Assembly: GCF_024753545.1 (NCBI RefSeq)
Contig: NZ_JANTOO010000006.1
Span: 1 to 64,000 of the forward strand
Origin: Lysinibacillus pinottii
Lineage (GTDB): Bacteria > Bacillota > Bacilli > Bacillales_A > Planococcaceae
Direction: 5' to 3'
Length of the DNA stretch: 64,000 nucleotides
This document shows, piece by piece, positions 42,089-52,191 of the stretch; the stretch's first letter is position 1, and every line of letters begins with the position of its first letter. The translations under genes were made by a program, and so were the position numbers. Below the pieces are notes generated by a model. That model worked only from the letters and a program-made list of their open reading frames with translations. It had not been told where the DNA came from and did no database searches.

Positions 42089-43651
42089 TTATTTTTTTAC
42101 AGCAACCTTAACTTGATTACGTCCAGCTTGTTTCGCTTCATACAAGGCTCCATCCGCCGCTTCAATCAATGTCTCGGGCGTAGCTGCCATTTCAGGATAT
42201 AAAGCTATACCTGCGGATAATGTTACTGGTCTACCACAAGGGCTATCCGTCTCAGCTAAATTTCCCCGTAATTGTTCCGCTACTTGCTCAGCCTCTATTA
42301 CTGTTGTGTTTGGCAGAAGCATCACAAATTCCTCACCACCATAACGACAGCATACATCCCCTTCTCGCGCTACAGATTGCATATGTTTTGCTAAAAACTG
42401 CAGGACCTTATCGCCAACAGCATGACCGTATGTGTCGTTCACGCTTTTAAAGTGATCTAAATCTAGCAAAATGATGGCATGTGGTACCCTATTCTCAAAC
42501 CACTCCGCCAGCATAGCATCCATCGTTCGTCGATTGGTAACACCCGTTAATGGATCTACCGTTGATTGATCCTTGAAAAATGTAACCTGTCCATGTAAAA
42601 ACGATAGACTACGAATTAAGACATACTTTAACGAATGGGCTTCAAAGTACCAACCACTGACAGATTTTAAACCTTCTACATTTTTCTTATCGAGACTTTC
42701 TTCTGTTAACATCGCTAATTGTTGTAAAGGATTAGCAATACGAGCCGCTGCCCAAAGTACAATGACAACTGAAACGATCATAAGCGGTACAGATTTAATA
42801 ATAACTTCCTGCACTCTATCGAAGGAAGGAGCCAGTGCTACTTCTAAAGGCTTCTGCGCGACAACTCCCCAACCTGTGGAGGACACTGAACTAAAACCAG
42901 CAAGCATTTTCACTCCTTTTGTGTTGTCAACGATTTGAACCCCACTCTTACCAGACATCACAGCCTGAACGACTTTATTTTTTGTGACAACATCATTGAT
43001 ACGGCTTGGGTCCTGATGATAGATAACGCGTCCATCTGAATCTACAACATATACATAGGAGCCATCCTTACTATAATGTTCTCCTAATAACGTTTTAAAG
43101 GCATTTGGTTCTTTTAGATAAATCGTTCCTGCTACCATCCCTAAATACTCGTTAGATGCTGAAAATATAGGATGGGAAATAAAAATAATAAGACGCCCTG
43201 TCATCGCTTCGTACGGCTTAGAAACAAGTGGTATTTTTTTAGCTAATGCCTCTTGAGCGCCAAGAGATGTTAAAACCTCACCTTTAATTTCAATGGAGGG
43301 AGGTGATACGGATAAGACAAGTCCTTCAGCATTTGTTATGACGACTGAATTAAACATTTCATTTTGTAATCTGAGACGGTCTGTTTCCCTATTTAAAATT
43401 TGCTCATCACCTAAATTTTCGCTCACTTGATTGGCACTATAGCTTAAAATTTGAAAGGCTTCATGAAGATAGGCATCTGCGGTTGAAGCCAATTTTTGCG
43501 CATACACATGATTTGTTTCAAGTGTATTTTCCTTTATGGAGTCAACATTCATTCTGTACCCGCCCCAAACACTACCTATGATTGTAAAGAAGAATGCAGC
43601 CATAGCTACTCCCATAATTAAATTCTTTAATTTTAATTGATGTGATTTCAT
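42089..43651 (-). CDS. Membrane diguanylate cyclase (dCache-GGDEF)
   Basis: 520 aa. TM helix (about 10-30), extracytoplasmic double-Cache-like sensor (35-275), second TM helix (280-302), then a GGDEF domain (about 365-520). The active site reads GGEEF. A product-inhibition I-site, REGD, stands five residues before it. It should make cyclic di-GMP from two GTP in response to an outside ligand and be feedback-limited. No EAL or HD-GYP gene is adjacent. Neighbouring SLH adhesin-like gene invites a surface-attachment link, which is speculative. Confidence 0.92.
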   Translation of the reverse strand: MKSHQLKLKNLIMGVAMAAFFFTIIGSVWGGYRMNVDSIKENTLETNHVYAQKLASTADAYLHEAFQILSYSANQVSENLGDEQILNRETDRLRLQNEMFNSVVITNAEGLVLSVSPPSIEIKGEVLTSLGAQEALAKKIPLVSKPYEAMTGRLIIFISHPIFSASNEYLGMVAGTIYLKEPNAFKTLLGEHYSKDGSYVYVVDSDGRVIYHQDPSRINDVVTKNKVVQAVMSGKSGVQIVDNTKGVKMLAGFSSVSSTGWGVVAQKPLEVALAPSFDRVQEVIIKSVPLMIVSVVIVLWAAARIANPLQQLAMLTEESLDKKNVEGLKSVSGWYFEAHSLKYVLIRSLSFLHGQVTFFKDQSTVDPLTGVTNRRTMDAMLAEWFENRVPHAIILLDLDHFKSVNDTYGHAVGDKVLQFLAKHMQSVAREGDVCCRYGGEEFVMLLPNTTVIEAEQVAEQLRGNLAETDSPCGRPVTLSAGIALYPEMAATPETLIEAADGALYEAKQAGRNQVKVAVKK

Positions 43652-44137
43652 TACTTCCCACCTAAATGTGTTAGTATGTTTATAATTTTTAACAATTAGT
43701 GCCTATAATAAGCAACAGCTCATCTTGAGAAAAGGAAATTCCTGAAGAAACACCTTCCCTTAAACACTAGAACATATCTCTAGGATTGTATCAATAATGA
43801 GAGGTGAATAATATGGATATACAGTAAACTTTCTCTCTCTAACAAGTCCATCCCCCTTTGCTAAATTTTCTGATATTTGACAACGATTATCTGACAGTTG
43901 ATTAGTCATCTAAATTCGGAATTTTTTTACTTTTATTGTTATTCTGACATATAAAAGTAGAACTGTTTATTCTATAATAAAAATAACATAGGCAAGGGAA
44001 GTTCCATTCTGTTATAATACTGATTAAAATTAAATATTCTGTATTATTACAGTTTGTGCATAACTGGGATTATGAGAAAAGCGCTACTCAACCATCTTGC
44101 ATGGTCGTGTAGCCTACACAAAAAGGGGTTGGAAGAT
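43652..44137. other. Divergent intergenic region, no gene seen
   Basis: AT-rich space between the diguanylate cyclase and the CoA-transferase. TATAAT near 44014 is a plausible -10 for the rightward gene, without a good -35. No riboswitch or small gene recognised. Confidence 0.4.
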
Positions 44138-45322
44138 TTGGGTATTTTAAAGGGGTTAAAAATTCTCGATTTTTCTGCATTACTACCAGGACCAATGGCG
44201 ACAATGATTTTTGCTGATTTAGGAGCCGATGTCATACATGTTGAATCTTCAAAAAGGGTTGATTTAACAAGAATCATGCCTCCTTACGATGATGATCATG
44301 AAGCATACATCCATCAGCATTTAAATCGCTCTAAAAAATCGCTCACACTCAATTTGAAATCATCGGAAGCTATTGAAATTGTGAAATCTCTTGTACAAGA
44401 ATATGACGTAATTATTGAAGGTTTCCGACCAGGGGTGATGCAACGACTTGGGATCGGCTACGAAGCGCTTAAAGAAATAAATCCACGGGTAATTTATTGT
44501 GCGATTACAGGCTATGGACAAACAGGACCATATAGCAATCGACCTGGACATGATAATAATTACCTTTCATTAGCAGGTGTCCTTGATTATTCACGCCATA
44601 AAGATAAAAAGCCTGTCTCTATGGGAATACAGCTAGCTGATATTGCAGGTGGAACGATGCATGCTGCAATTGGGGTATTGGCCGCTGCCCTTCATCGTGA
44701 GAAAACAGGTGTGGGTCAATTCATTGATATTAGCATGACAGATGCTGTATTTTCACTAAATGCTATGTATGGTTCTGCCTTTATTGGAGGTGGACGTGTA
44801 CCACAGCCAGAACAGGAAATTTTAAACGGTGGCAGTTACTATGATTTTTATAAAACCAAGGATGGTCGCTTCTTCTCAGTCGGTAGTCTAGAGCCTCAAT
44901 TTCGGAAATTGCTTTGTGAAGCACTCGATATTCCTGAATTGATTGATAATACTTTCAATGATTCCTACTACACACAAATTCGCTTTAAAGAGGCTGTTCA
45001 TGATGCATTTTTATCGAAAACGTATGAGGAGTGGCTAGAAGTATTTAATGAAGATTTTGAAGGTTGTGTGGAGCCTGTTCTCACATTCCCGGAAGCCTGC
45101 GAGCATCCGCAACTAAAGGCAAGAGAAATGATTGTTTCCATTCCTAAAGGGGATGGCACATTACAACAACAAATTGCTTCTCCTCTTAAATTTGATGGCT
45201 CTGAACCAGAATATAAGCATGTTGGTGCTAAGCTAGGTGAGCATAATGAGGAAATTCTAAGTTCATTAGGCTATGGTACTGAACAAATCAAGGCTTTGAA
45301 AGATAAAGGCGTTTTGGAATAA
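44138..45322 (+). CDS. Family III CoA-transferase (CaiB/BaiF type)
   Basis: About 394 aa. It moves CoA between carboxylic acids. Family marks: N-terminal LKILDFSALLPGPMATMIFADLGADVIHVE, EGFRPGVMQRLGIGYE, and GPYSNRPGHDNNYL with the catalytic Asp. The family start lies at LGILKGL, so I use the TTG at 44138. The frame is open 28 codons further up to an ATG at 44054, but that stretch does not resemble the family. The ribosome site for either is weak. Substrates cannot be told; no dehydrogenase or racemase gene is next to it. Confidence 0.85.
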   Translation: MGILKGLKILDFSALLPGPMATMIFADLGADVIHVESSKRVDLTRIMPPYDDDHEAYIHQHLNRSKKSLTLNLKSSEAIEIVKSLVQEYDVIIEGFRPGVMQRLGIGYEALKEINPRVIYCAITGYGQTGPYSNRPGHDNNYLSLAGVLDYSRHKDKKPVSMGIQLADIAGGTMHAAIGVLAAALHREKTGVGQFIDISMTDAVFSLNAMYGSAFIGGGRVPQPEQEILNGGSYYDFYKTKDGRFFSVGSLEPQFRKLLCEALDIPELIDNTFNDSYYTQIRFKEAVHDAFLSKTYEEWLEVFNEDFEGCVEPVLTFPEACEHPQLKAREMIVSIPKGDGTLQQQIASPLKFDGSEPEYKHVGAKLGEHNEEILSSLGYGTEQIKALKDKGVLE

Positions 45323-45371
45323 AAAAAGTGTCTAATACCGTCGATAAAGGACGTATTAGACACTTTTTTTA
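45321..45371. terminator. Bidirectional terminator
   Basis: AGTGTCTAATAC (45327-45338) pairs exactly with GTATTAGACACT (45353-45364), with A7 to the left and T7 to the right. It ends both the CoA-transferase gene and the convergent helical protein gene, whose stop codon it overlaps. Confidence 0.93.
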
Positions 45372-46844
45372 TACATAGGCACTAATAAATACGCGTAGAT
45401 TTTCAAAATGATCATCAATTAATAAATATTTTTTATAGATTTCCATTAATTTCTCAAAAAGCTCAAACTGCTCCGTTACAAATAAAACCCTTAAAATATT
45501 TAACATATGCCAGGATGCACTCTGTGCCACGATATAGTAAGGTACTTCCGGTTGACGATAATTCTGTCGCCACTCTTCTACCGACAAACCAATATGCTGT
45601 AATGAGTTGTTAACCTGTAGCGCAATATCCTGTTGAACGTATGCCTCAATTGCAATTAGTTGTTCACTGCTATAATTCTTTTGTACTAAAGAGGTATTTA
45701 TCTTTTTGTTAGACGCTAGTACATGCTCCTTTAAAAGTAGTAAGCCATCCTCATAGCGTGTCGCTTTTACATAATGATCAAGTAAAATCGCATATAAGTT
45801 TTCTAAATAATTTAATTGATAATTTTTTATAATTGCTGGTGGTGTAGGTTTACGATTTGGCAAAAGGTCTTTATATTCCAATAGAATTTCAATAGCGTAA
45901 TTATTTAAGCGCTCATCCTCTAATAAATATTCACCATAATATATAACTTTTTCACTTTGCTGTTCTCTATTTGCTATATGAAATAAAATATAGGCAATTA
46001 ACACTTTTTCCTTCTCGGTTAAAGCATACATGGAGTAGCGCCATTCCGCTTCAAATGAAGTAATAAAGTCTTTGACGCGTTTATAATCACCCTCCGATAA
46101 GCAATAATGTGTAACAATTTGGTAAAGTCGTAGCTGTTTCTTAGCCAAACAGCTAGATTTATTTTTATCCACATGAGTTATACACTTATCCAGTATCAAT
46201 TTATAGTTATTCACAAAGTTATCCACATGTTCACAGCTCATTTTCATAGAATGCTCGAAATGTCCCATTATTTCATAAAGAAATGTGAATTGTTCTAAAG
46301 GTCTGTGGATAAAAAGTGAATAAACTTTTTTTGTGAACAGCCAATGCCAAAATGGTGTATGTTCCTTATACATCATATGCACTAAATACTCATCTTGAAA
46401 TTTATATAACATAATTGTCTGTAGCTCATTCACTGGCATTTCCATCTGCATTCTTTTCCCAAAAACCAACCAAATTAACCGTTCCAAATCTATTGTATGT
46501 TGAGCAAAAAGCTGTTCAAAAAAAGTTTCTTTTCCTTTTTGTGTGTAAAAAAAGGCATTGAGCCGATCATTCACAAATTTTGCATCTAACCCGTACTTGT
46601 CAAAATACATTTGCATATCTGTTGATGCACGGCCCCAGTATTTACGTGCTGTGGAAAAGGCAATATTCATAGCCATTTCTTCGTTTACTAAAAATAGTTT
46701 AGGTGAGAGCGAAGTACCAAGTATTTTTGGATCTTCTTGCAGATCTACCTCTGCCTCTAGCCATGTTGCAAGTAAATTTTCAGCACCCTCTACATTACTT
46801 TGTTTATATGTCATGAATAATTGCTCATCACAGTCCAACAGCAT
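45369..46844 (-). CDS. Helical protein of unknown function
   Basis: About 491 aa; no signal peptide or membrane segment. It is rich in Leu, Glu, Tyr and amphipathic helices, with possible TPR-like stretches in the second half (about 240-480; LRLYQIVTHYCLSEGDYKRVKDF and RYEDGLLLLKEHVL). I do not recognise the family. Start at 46844 because GGGAGG lies ten bases upstream; an ATG at 46949 extends the frame by 35 codons but has no ribosome site. Stands alone between two terminators. Confidence 0.65.
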   Translation of the reverse strand: MLLDCDEQLFMTYKQSNVEGAENLLATWLEAEVDLQEDPKILGTSLSPKLFLVNEEMAMNIAFSTARKYWGRASTDMQMYFDKYGLDAKFVNDRLNAFFYTQKGKETFFEQLFAQHTIDLERLIWLVFGKRMQMEMPVNELQTIMLYKFQDEYLVHMMYKEHTPFWHWLFTKKVYSLFIHRPLEQFTFLYEIMGHFEHSMKMSCEHVDNFVNNYKLILDKCITHVDKNKSSCLAKKQLRLYQIVTHYCLSEGDYKRVKDFITSFEAEWRYSMYALTEKEKVLIAYILFHIANREQQSEKVIYYGEYLLEDERLNNYAIEILLEYKDLLPNRKPTPPAIIKNYQLNYLENLYAILLDHYVKATRYEDGLLLLKEHVLASNKKINTSLVQKNYSSEQLIAIEAYVQQDIALQVNNSLQHIGLSVEEWRQNYRQPEVPYYIVAQSASWHMLNILRVLFVTEQFELFEKLMEIYKKYLLIDDHFENLRVFISAYV

Positions 46845-46980
46845 ACAATTGGAGCCTCCCATCAAGTTCGACCAACAAAGATCTTCCCCTATCTTTAAAA
46901 TACATGTTTTTAACACTCTTTCTTCAATATAACAAATCTTAACTAACATATGCTAAAAAAATAGTGGTATGCCACATGCA

Positions 46981-47021
46981 AATAAATAAATCCATCTATG
47001 AAGTGAGTACTTCATAGATGG
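46981..47021 (-). terminator. Terminator of the HPP-family gene
   Basis: CCATCTATGAAG (46992-47003) pairs exactly with CTTCATAGATGG (47010-47021). On the minus strand it is followed by ATTTATTTATTT. It begins 9 bases past the gene's stop. Confidence 0.85.
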
Positions 47022-47029
47022 AATCTTAA

Positions 47030-47584
47030 TCACCAGAATTGTGGATATTTTCGTGTTTCTCTTAAATTATTAATTAACAAACCAAAGAAAACAATAATGA
47101 CTGCTCCAATTAATACAGGCAGGATTAAGTAACTCCAGCTATAGCCTCCTAGAATAATAATGATAGGATTGGCACCTGCAGGAGGATGGATAATGCCTAA
47201 GAGGGCCATGAAAAATATGGTTAAACCAACGCCAAGGCTGATGGACAATATATTCGAACCTAATGTTGAATACAGCGTTAGCCCAATACATGCAGAAACC
47301 AAATGTCCACCGATAATATTTCGAGGCTGAGACAATGGCGCATTCCAAACGACAAATACTAGAACGCAGCTCCCCCCAAGAGATGCCATTAACCAAGGGG
47401 CATCTGTATAATTTGTTAACAAAAGCAATACAAAAATACAGATTAGGCCTCCTACCGCTCCTGTAAAGGCATCAGCAAAATTTGTTCGAGAAGGTGCATG
47501 TCCGCCTCCCTTCATCTTTAAAAGAAAGGGCTTTACGATATTCTTTTTTTCAATTTTATTTCCTATTCGCACTAATTCTGACAT
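47030..47584 (-). CDS. HPP-family integral membrane protein
   Basis: 184 aa with a basic N-terminal tail and about five hydrophobic segments. The family signature HPP appears in GIIHPPAGANPIII, preceded by SLGGSCVLVF and a PLSQPRNIIGGHLVSA segment, all typical. HPP proteins are small membrane proteins, some linked to nitrite uptake, but the role of this one is unknown. Single gene. Confidence 0.88.
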   Translation of the reverse strand: MSELVRIGNKIEKKNIVKPFLLKMKGGGHAPSRTNFADAFTGAVGGLICIFVLLLLTNYTDAPWLMASLGGSCVLVFVVWNAPLSQPRNIIGGHLVSACIGLTLYSTLGSNILSISLGVGLTIFFMALLGIIHPPAGANPIIIILGGYSWSYLILPVLIGAVIIVFFGLLINNLRETRKYPQFW

Positions 47585-47731
47585 TCAGCACCGACTTTAC
47601 TATTTCTCTATTTTAATACTTACACCTTGGTGGACATTAAACTTTTATCATTATATCAACCCATCATAAGATTTCAATTCTAACTTCAAATTTCCGACAA
47701 ATACTCACTTTTTCTACTCACAACTCATACA

Positions 47732-47760
47732 AAAAAAGCAAACCCTTGAAAGTTTGCCTT
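47732..47760 (-). terminator. Terminator of the formamidase-type gene
   Basis: GCAAAC and GTTTGC form the stem; on the minus strand it is followed by TTTTTTT. It lies about 20 bases past the stop. Confidence 0.8.
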
Positions 47761-47776
47761 CATACAAATTGATTCT

Positions 47777-49132
47777 TTAATCGTATTGTTTTTTCACCGT
47801 TTTAAAAATTCGAACCTTTTTCAGTATCGTTTTAGGTACTTGGAAAGTTGCTGTGACTACTCCTGGATGACGACCAATTTCTATAGAGCCTGTGATGGTT
47901 GCTCTATTCAATACTTCTGATTCAGGTAATTCAAATAGCTTGGATGCACGGCGAATAGCATTATCAGTTGCCTCATTTAACGTTTTGCCAGTACCAACTA
48001 TTGATACGGGTAAAGCCTCTTCTATCTGTTTTACACCGAATTCCTCTGCTAGCTCGCGTGCACGACGTTTTTCTTCCTTTGTAAATGGCTTTGCTGTATA
48101 TGGTAAATCTTCCTCATTTGGTAGTAACACAGGGCCTTCCAATGCTACTTTCTTCAAGACATGAACTTGAAGCTGTACAATCCCTGCTACATCAGTTGTA
48201 TGTCCTGCAATTTCACCATCTCCCTGCATAGCATGCATATCTCCAATGTATATGCCGCCACCAGGAACTTTTACAGGGCAAATAATCGTTGCACCTTCAC
48301 GAACTCTGCTAATATCCATATGTCCATCGGTACGATGTAAATCCAATTCATCCTGTGTGAAGGCATACTCATGTGGTGCCCCAATTAAGAATGAACCGAA
48401 ATCACCTGCATTATGAGAATCGGGCATTGCCTTTGAAGGGGTTGTACCAAGCTGACCTAAAAATGGACGCATTCTAGCCATGACACCTACTATGTCACTT
48501 GGTGCCAATGCTACAACAGGATTTTGAATAGAGTTTTCGGGCGTTCTCATGTAATTTTTGGCATCAAGAGCAATACGACGGGCACCCTCTCGTCCAACCG
48601 TTACACCTATATGTCCTTTATGATCAAATGCCATTGTGTAGCCATTAGTCATGTTGAATGGTGCCGTATCTGTATCACATGTCGAACAGCGAATTGCTTG
48701 AGGTCCTATACCTTTAACAACAGTGCTTGGATGGAGCTTGCCACAACCTGGACATTTTACGGAAACAAACGGATCACCAATAAAGCGATCTGTGATGGGC
48801 TCATCGTGACCAGAGGAAGTGGCCATTGAAGTAACCTGAATAGACTTAATTTTTATGACAATCGCGTCACCCACCTCAGCCCCCTCCACAAAAACGGGCT
48901 TCGTTACTTCATGTCCACCACGTATAGTTGGTGTTAGCATGGGTCCCCAGCATCCAGGTGTAGTATTGGCAATGATTGTTCCACCATCTTTAACTGGTCC
49001 AAGCATTTCTTGTGAAGGATCTAAAATACCATCTATGAACTCATTTACGAACAATGTCTCAGCGGCTTGCGGTTGCTGTATAAAGTCACTTTCTAGTCCC
49101 TCTTTGTCAAGCACATGCAATTCGTTTGTCAT
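47777..49132 (-). CDS. Acetamidase/formamidase-family hydrolase with zinc-ribbon insert
   Basis: 451 aa, FmdA/AmdA family, which hydrolyses short amides to the acid and ammonia. Family marks include the early ANTTPGCWGPMLTPTIRGGHEV, GVMARMRPF, HNAGDFGS and IYIGDMHAMQGDGE segments. An insert at 127-152 carries Cys127, Cys130, Cys149 and Cys152 in a CX2C-X18-CX2C arrangement, which looks like a zinc ribbon. Single gene between terminators, with no urea or amide transporter nearby to hint at the substrate. Confidence 0.88.
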   Translation of the reverse strand: MTNELHVLDKEGLESDFIQQPQAAETLFVNEFIDGILDPSQEMLGPVKDGGTIIANTTPGCWGPMLTPTIRGGHEVTKPVFVEGAEVGDAIVIKIKSIQVTSMATSSGHDEPITDRFIGDPFVSVKCPGCGKLHPSTVVKGIGPQAIRCSTCDTDTAPFNMTNGYTMAFDHKGHIGVTVGREGARRIALDAKNYMRTPENSIQNPVVALAPSDIVGVMARMRPFLGQLGTTPSKAMPDSHNAGDFGSFLIGAPHEYAFTQDELDLHRTDGHMDISRVREGATIICPVKVPGGGIYIGDMHAMQGDGEIAGHTTDVAGIVQLQVHVLKKVALEGPVLLPNEEDLPYTAKPFTKEEKRRARELAEEFGVKQIEEALPVSIVGTGKTLNEATDNAIRRASKLFELPESEVLNRATITGSIEIGRHPGVVTATFQVPKTILKKVRIFKTVKKQYD

Positions 49133-49180
49133 TTTTCGTCACGCTCCTAGTTTGTCTTTTTATGTATGAAGTTATATGTA

Positions 49181-49218
49181 AAAAAACGCTCTCCACATTT
49201 GCAGAGAGCTATTTTTTT
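49181..49218. terminator. Bidirectional terminator
   Basis: GCTCTC (49188-49193) pairs with GAGAGC (49204-49209), with A6 to the left and T7 to the right. On the minus strand it ends the PH-domain protein gene. Confidence 0.75.
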
Positions 49219-49253
49219 CTTCTTTCAGTAGCAGGAAAAACTACTTTGAACCG

Positions 49254-49868
49254 TTAATTATTCATATATAAATCAAAAATATGTGAGAAATCTTCTTTTT
49301 TGTACTGATCTTTATGATCAATCATCCAAGTATTTGCAAAGCGGGTAATTGCCTCAAATGATGCGGACGGAGAAATATTATCATTGCCAATTCGTCCAAG
49401 TGATGAAGAAGCAATATGTAAGCTTTTTTCTGCTACTTCTAACTTATAGGCATTGTTCTTTTGTTCGTAGCTAATCGCATGTAGCGCTTTATATAAATCT
49501 TTAATGTCATCAATAAAGCGTTTATGAATGTCGATGGAAAGTGGAGAATTACCGATTGTAAACTTAATTTCGACATCAAGGTCAATTGTTCCTGCTGTTT
49601 CGAGAAAAACATCTGTAATGGCGAACATAGAATAATCATAGCGACGTAGTAATCGTTTCTTACTCATAGCGCTTTCGCCATCTACATGGAGAATAGCACG
49701 ATTTGTAAAGCAGTATTCATCTGCCTTTGTTTTAATTAAAAAGTAAATTTTTTCATCTATTTCATGTAGTATAAAATCATCAGCATCAGTTTTATCATAG
49801 TCTTCTCTTTGAACGACTACTCCAATATCAGATAATCCTAATGCATCGGCAGCTATTTTTTTAAACAT
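49254..49868 (-). CDS. Bacterial PH-domain protein (YvbH-like)
   Basis: 204 aa. The N-terminal MFKKIAADALGLSDIG opens a bacterial pleckstrin-homology-like domain (about 1-125; FTNRAILHVDGESAMSKKRLLRRYDY), followed by a helical tail (135-200), like the YvbH proteins of Bacillus. Function unknown; likely cytoplasmic oligomers. Start at 49868 because GGAGG lies seven bases away, while the ATG two codons earlier overlaps the site. Confidence 0.82.
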   Translation of the reverse strand: MFKKIAADALGLSDIGVVVQREDYDKTDADDFILHEIDEKIYFLIKTKADEYCFTNRAILHVDGESAMSKKRLLRRYDYSMFAITDVFLETAGTIDLDVEIKFTIGNSPLSIDIHKRFIDDIKDLYKALHAISYEQKNNAYKLEVAEKSLHIASSSLGRIGNDNISPSASFEAITRFANTWMIDHKDQYKKEDFSHIFDLYMNN

Positions 49869-50083
49869 TGCCATTCCTCCTCATTTGTCTATACTCTTTT
49901 TACGTTTAGTAGCTGTAAAGGTTTCACTTCTCCATCTTCAATTTTTAAATGTAAGTATACAAGGGCTTTTATTAGTAATACTTCATTTCCTCTTTCCAGT
50001 ACATTTCATTTATAATGATTTTCATAACATATAAGGATTCTTTCGATAAGAAAGTATTCATCATAAGAAAGGGTGTGTGAATA

Positions 50084-50806
50084 ATGCAAGAGCCAACCAT
50101 ATTAGTAGTGGATGATGAGGCAGATTTAGCTAATCTTCTAAAGGTAAGCCTACAAAAAGAAGGCTATAAACAAATTTATACAGCCGGCTCCATTCACGAT
50201 GCTTGGACAAGCTTTCAGCAAACAAGTCCAGATATTGTGCTTCTAGATGTCATGCTTCCTGATGGAGAAGGCTATGATTTATGTAGACGCATTCGCGAAA
50301 TATCGCATGTACCTGTGCTTTTTATGTCTGCTAAAAATGAAGAAATTGATAAAATTTTAGGGCTTGCCATCGGAGGCGACGATTATATTACAAAACCATT
50401 TAGTCCTAAGGAAGTTGCCTATCGTGTGAAGGCACAGTTACGTAGAGTTGGTTATCAAACACACGAAACAACTTCAGGCATGGCAGAAAAAACAATACAA
50501 GTTGGACCCTTCCAGCTAAACGCTGACGAAACAGAAGTCCACAAGGATGGGATTTTATTGGAGTTAACAGCTAAGGAAATTGGTTTAATGGCATGTTTTA
50601 TGCACAATCCTCATCGCATTTTAAGTAAAGAAACCCTTTTTGAGCGTGTTTGGGGAGAAGATTTTTTCGGTTCTGATAATACTGTCATGGTGCATATTCG
50701 ACGTTTGCGAGAAAAAATTGAGCAGGATGCCTCTAAACCTATTTTTATCACCACTGTAAAAGGTCTTGGGTATAAGTTTGTCATACCAAAAGAGGCGCAA
50801 GAATGA
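50084..50806 (+). CDS. OmpR-family response regulator
   Basis: 240 aa: receiver (1-120) with Asp10, Asp11, phospho-acceptor Asp55 (VLLDVMLPDGEG) and Lys of ITKPF; winged helix (about 140-235; ELTAKEIGLMACFMHNP, DNTVMVHIRRLREKIE). Its stop overlaps the kinase start (ATGA). The pair very likely activates the converging ATPase-permease-YxeA operon through the repeated site at 55245-55276. Confidence 0.93.
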   Translation: MQEPTILVVDDEADLANLLKVSLQKEGYKQIYTAGSIHDAWTSFQQTSPDIVLLDVMLPDGEGYDLCRRIREISHVPVLFMSAKNEEIDKILGLAIGGDDYITKPFSPKEVAYRVKAQLRRVGYQTHETTSGMAEKTIQVGPFQLNADETEVHKDGILLELTAKEIGLMACFMHNPHRILSKETLFERVWGEDFFGSDNTVMVHIRRLREKIEQDASKPIFITTVKGLGYKFVIPKEAQE

Positions 50807-52191
50807 AGTGGAAATTGACTGCTCGCTTTCTCTTTTCTGTTCTATCCATTGTGATCATCGTTATTTTCGTCAATACGGCCATTCTCATTGGTCTCCTGTC
50901 GTATAAACTTAATAATGATTCTGATAGAGCGACTGAATCGAAAGAAGAGGACTTCGTACGGAATTTTCAGCAGTACATTGAAATAGAAAATGGCGAAACC
51001 TCCATAAGTGCAGAAGGACTAGAACAGTTGCATATGCGAAATGCTTGGATTCAATTACTTGATGTGAATGGTCAAGTCATTGATTCTCATTTTGCCCCAG
51101 AGGAAGCACCTTCCCATTACGCACCCGTTGATTTGATACAAGTGTACAAATATAAAGAATTTGATGCTGATACGACGGTTTATGTAGGAGTCAAGGATGA
51201 GATTAGTTATCTAGTTGGTGTAAAAGGGAGTGAAGTTGAGAGATTAGTCATGCATATTTCTGGCACCTCTTTTTTACAGTTTGTTGGTAAATTCGGGTTA
51301 TTCATTGTTATTGCTGATTTAATAGTCGCTGCATTGGTCGGCTGGCTATTTGGTCGTACGCTAACGACGCCTCTCTATGCCTTGATCGAACGCATTCGTC
51401 ATTTAAAAAATCATGAGCATCAGCCAGTTAAAACGCCTGGTGGTGTATATAAAACTGTTTTTGAAAATTTAAATGAAGTATCCAGGGAACTCGCTGCACA
51501 TGAGCAGGAACGCAAGCGTCTTGAACTGATGCGCGAGGAATGGATTAGCAATGTCTCTCATGATATGAAAACACCGCTTGCCTCTATTCGGGGATATGCA
51601 GAGCTTTTAGATGACGAGACACTCACCTCTCAAGAAAAGGCCGAGTATGCACAAATTATCGAGAAACAGTCATTGCATATGCAAAATCTGCTTGATGACT
51701 TAAATTTAACGATGCGCTTAAGACATCAGCAGCTCCCACTCACTTTAAAAGAAGTGAACATGGTGCCATTTATTCGGGAAATTGTAATTGATACATTAAA
51801 TACACCACAGTTTGAACTTGCCAATATAGACTTTGAAGCAATCTCAGAGAACCATCACCAGCTCATTGACGAACATTTTATGCGCAGAGCGATCATAAAC
51901 TTTTTACACAACGCCCTGCTTCATAATACTCCTGATGTATCTGTCCATGTGTCTGTCGATAAAGATTCCATTACGATAGCAGATAATGGAAAGGGTATCT
52001 CCTCAGAGGATTTAGAGCATATTTTTGAGCGCTATTACCGCGGCACCAATACCGACAATACGGCTGGTACTGGCTTAGGGACCGCCATTGCTAGAGATAT
52101 TATTGAGGCCCATGGAGGTTTTGTTACTATAACCTCTGAAAAAGGAAAGGGTACAATCGTTTCCATTAATTTAAAAAAGGAGCAGCACTAG
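50803..52191 (+). CDS. Membrane sensor histidine kinase
   Basis: 462 aa. TM1 (about 10-33), an extracytoplasmic domain of about 120 residues (35-158), TM2 (160-183), HAMP (184-236), HisKA with His253 (SNVSHDMKTPLASIRG), and an ATPase domain with N (NFLHNALLHNT), G1 (DNGKGIS) and G2 (GTGLGTAIA) boxes. Kinases that serve YxdLM/BceAB-type transporters usually lack an extracytoplasmic domain and sense through the permease. This one has a full sensor domain, which is unusual for the setting. Coupled to the regulator by a four-base overlap. Confidence 0.92.
   Translation: MKWKLTARFLFSVLSIVIIVIFVNTAILIGLLSYKLNNDSDRATESKEEDFVRNFQQYIEIENGETSISAEGLEQLHMRNAWIQLLDVNGQVIDSHFAPEEAPSHYAPVDLIQVYKYKEFDADTTVYVGVKDEISYLVGVKGSEVERLVMHISGTSFLQFVGKFGLFIVIADLIVAALVGWLFGRTLTTPLYALIERIRHLKNHEHQPVKTPGGVYKTVFENLNEVSRELAAHEQERKRLELMREEWISNVSHDMKTPLASIRGYAELLDDETLTSQEKAEYAQIIEKQSLHMQNLLDDLNLTMRLRHQQLPLTLKEVNMVPFIREIVIDTLNTPQFELANIDFEAISENHHQLIDEHFMRRAIINFLHNALLHNTPDVSVHVSVDKDSITIADNGKGISSEDLEHIFERYYRGTNTDNTAGTGLGTAIARDIIEAHGGFVTITSEKGKGTIVSINLKKEQH

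Noticed and set aside
44054..44137. A longer N-terminus for the CoA-transferase.
   Set aside because: The extra 28 residues do not resemble the family, whose proteins begin at about LKGLKILDFS.
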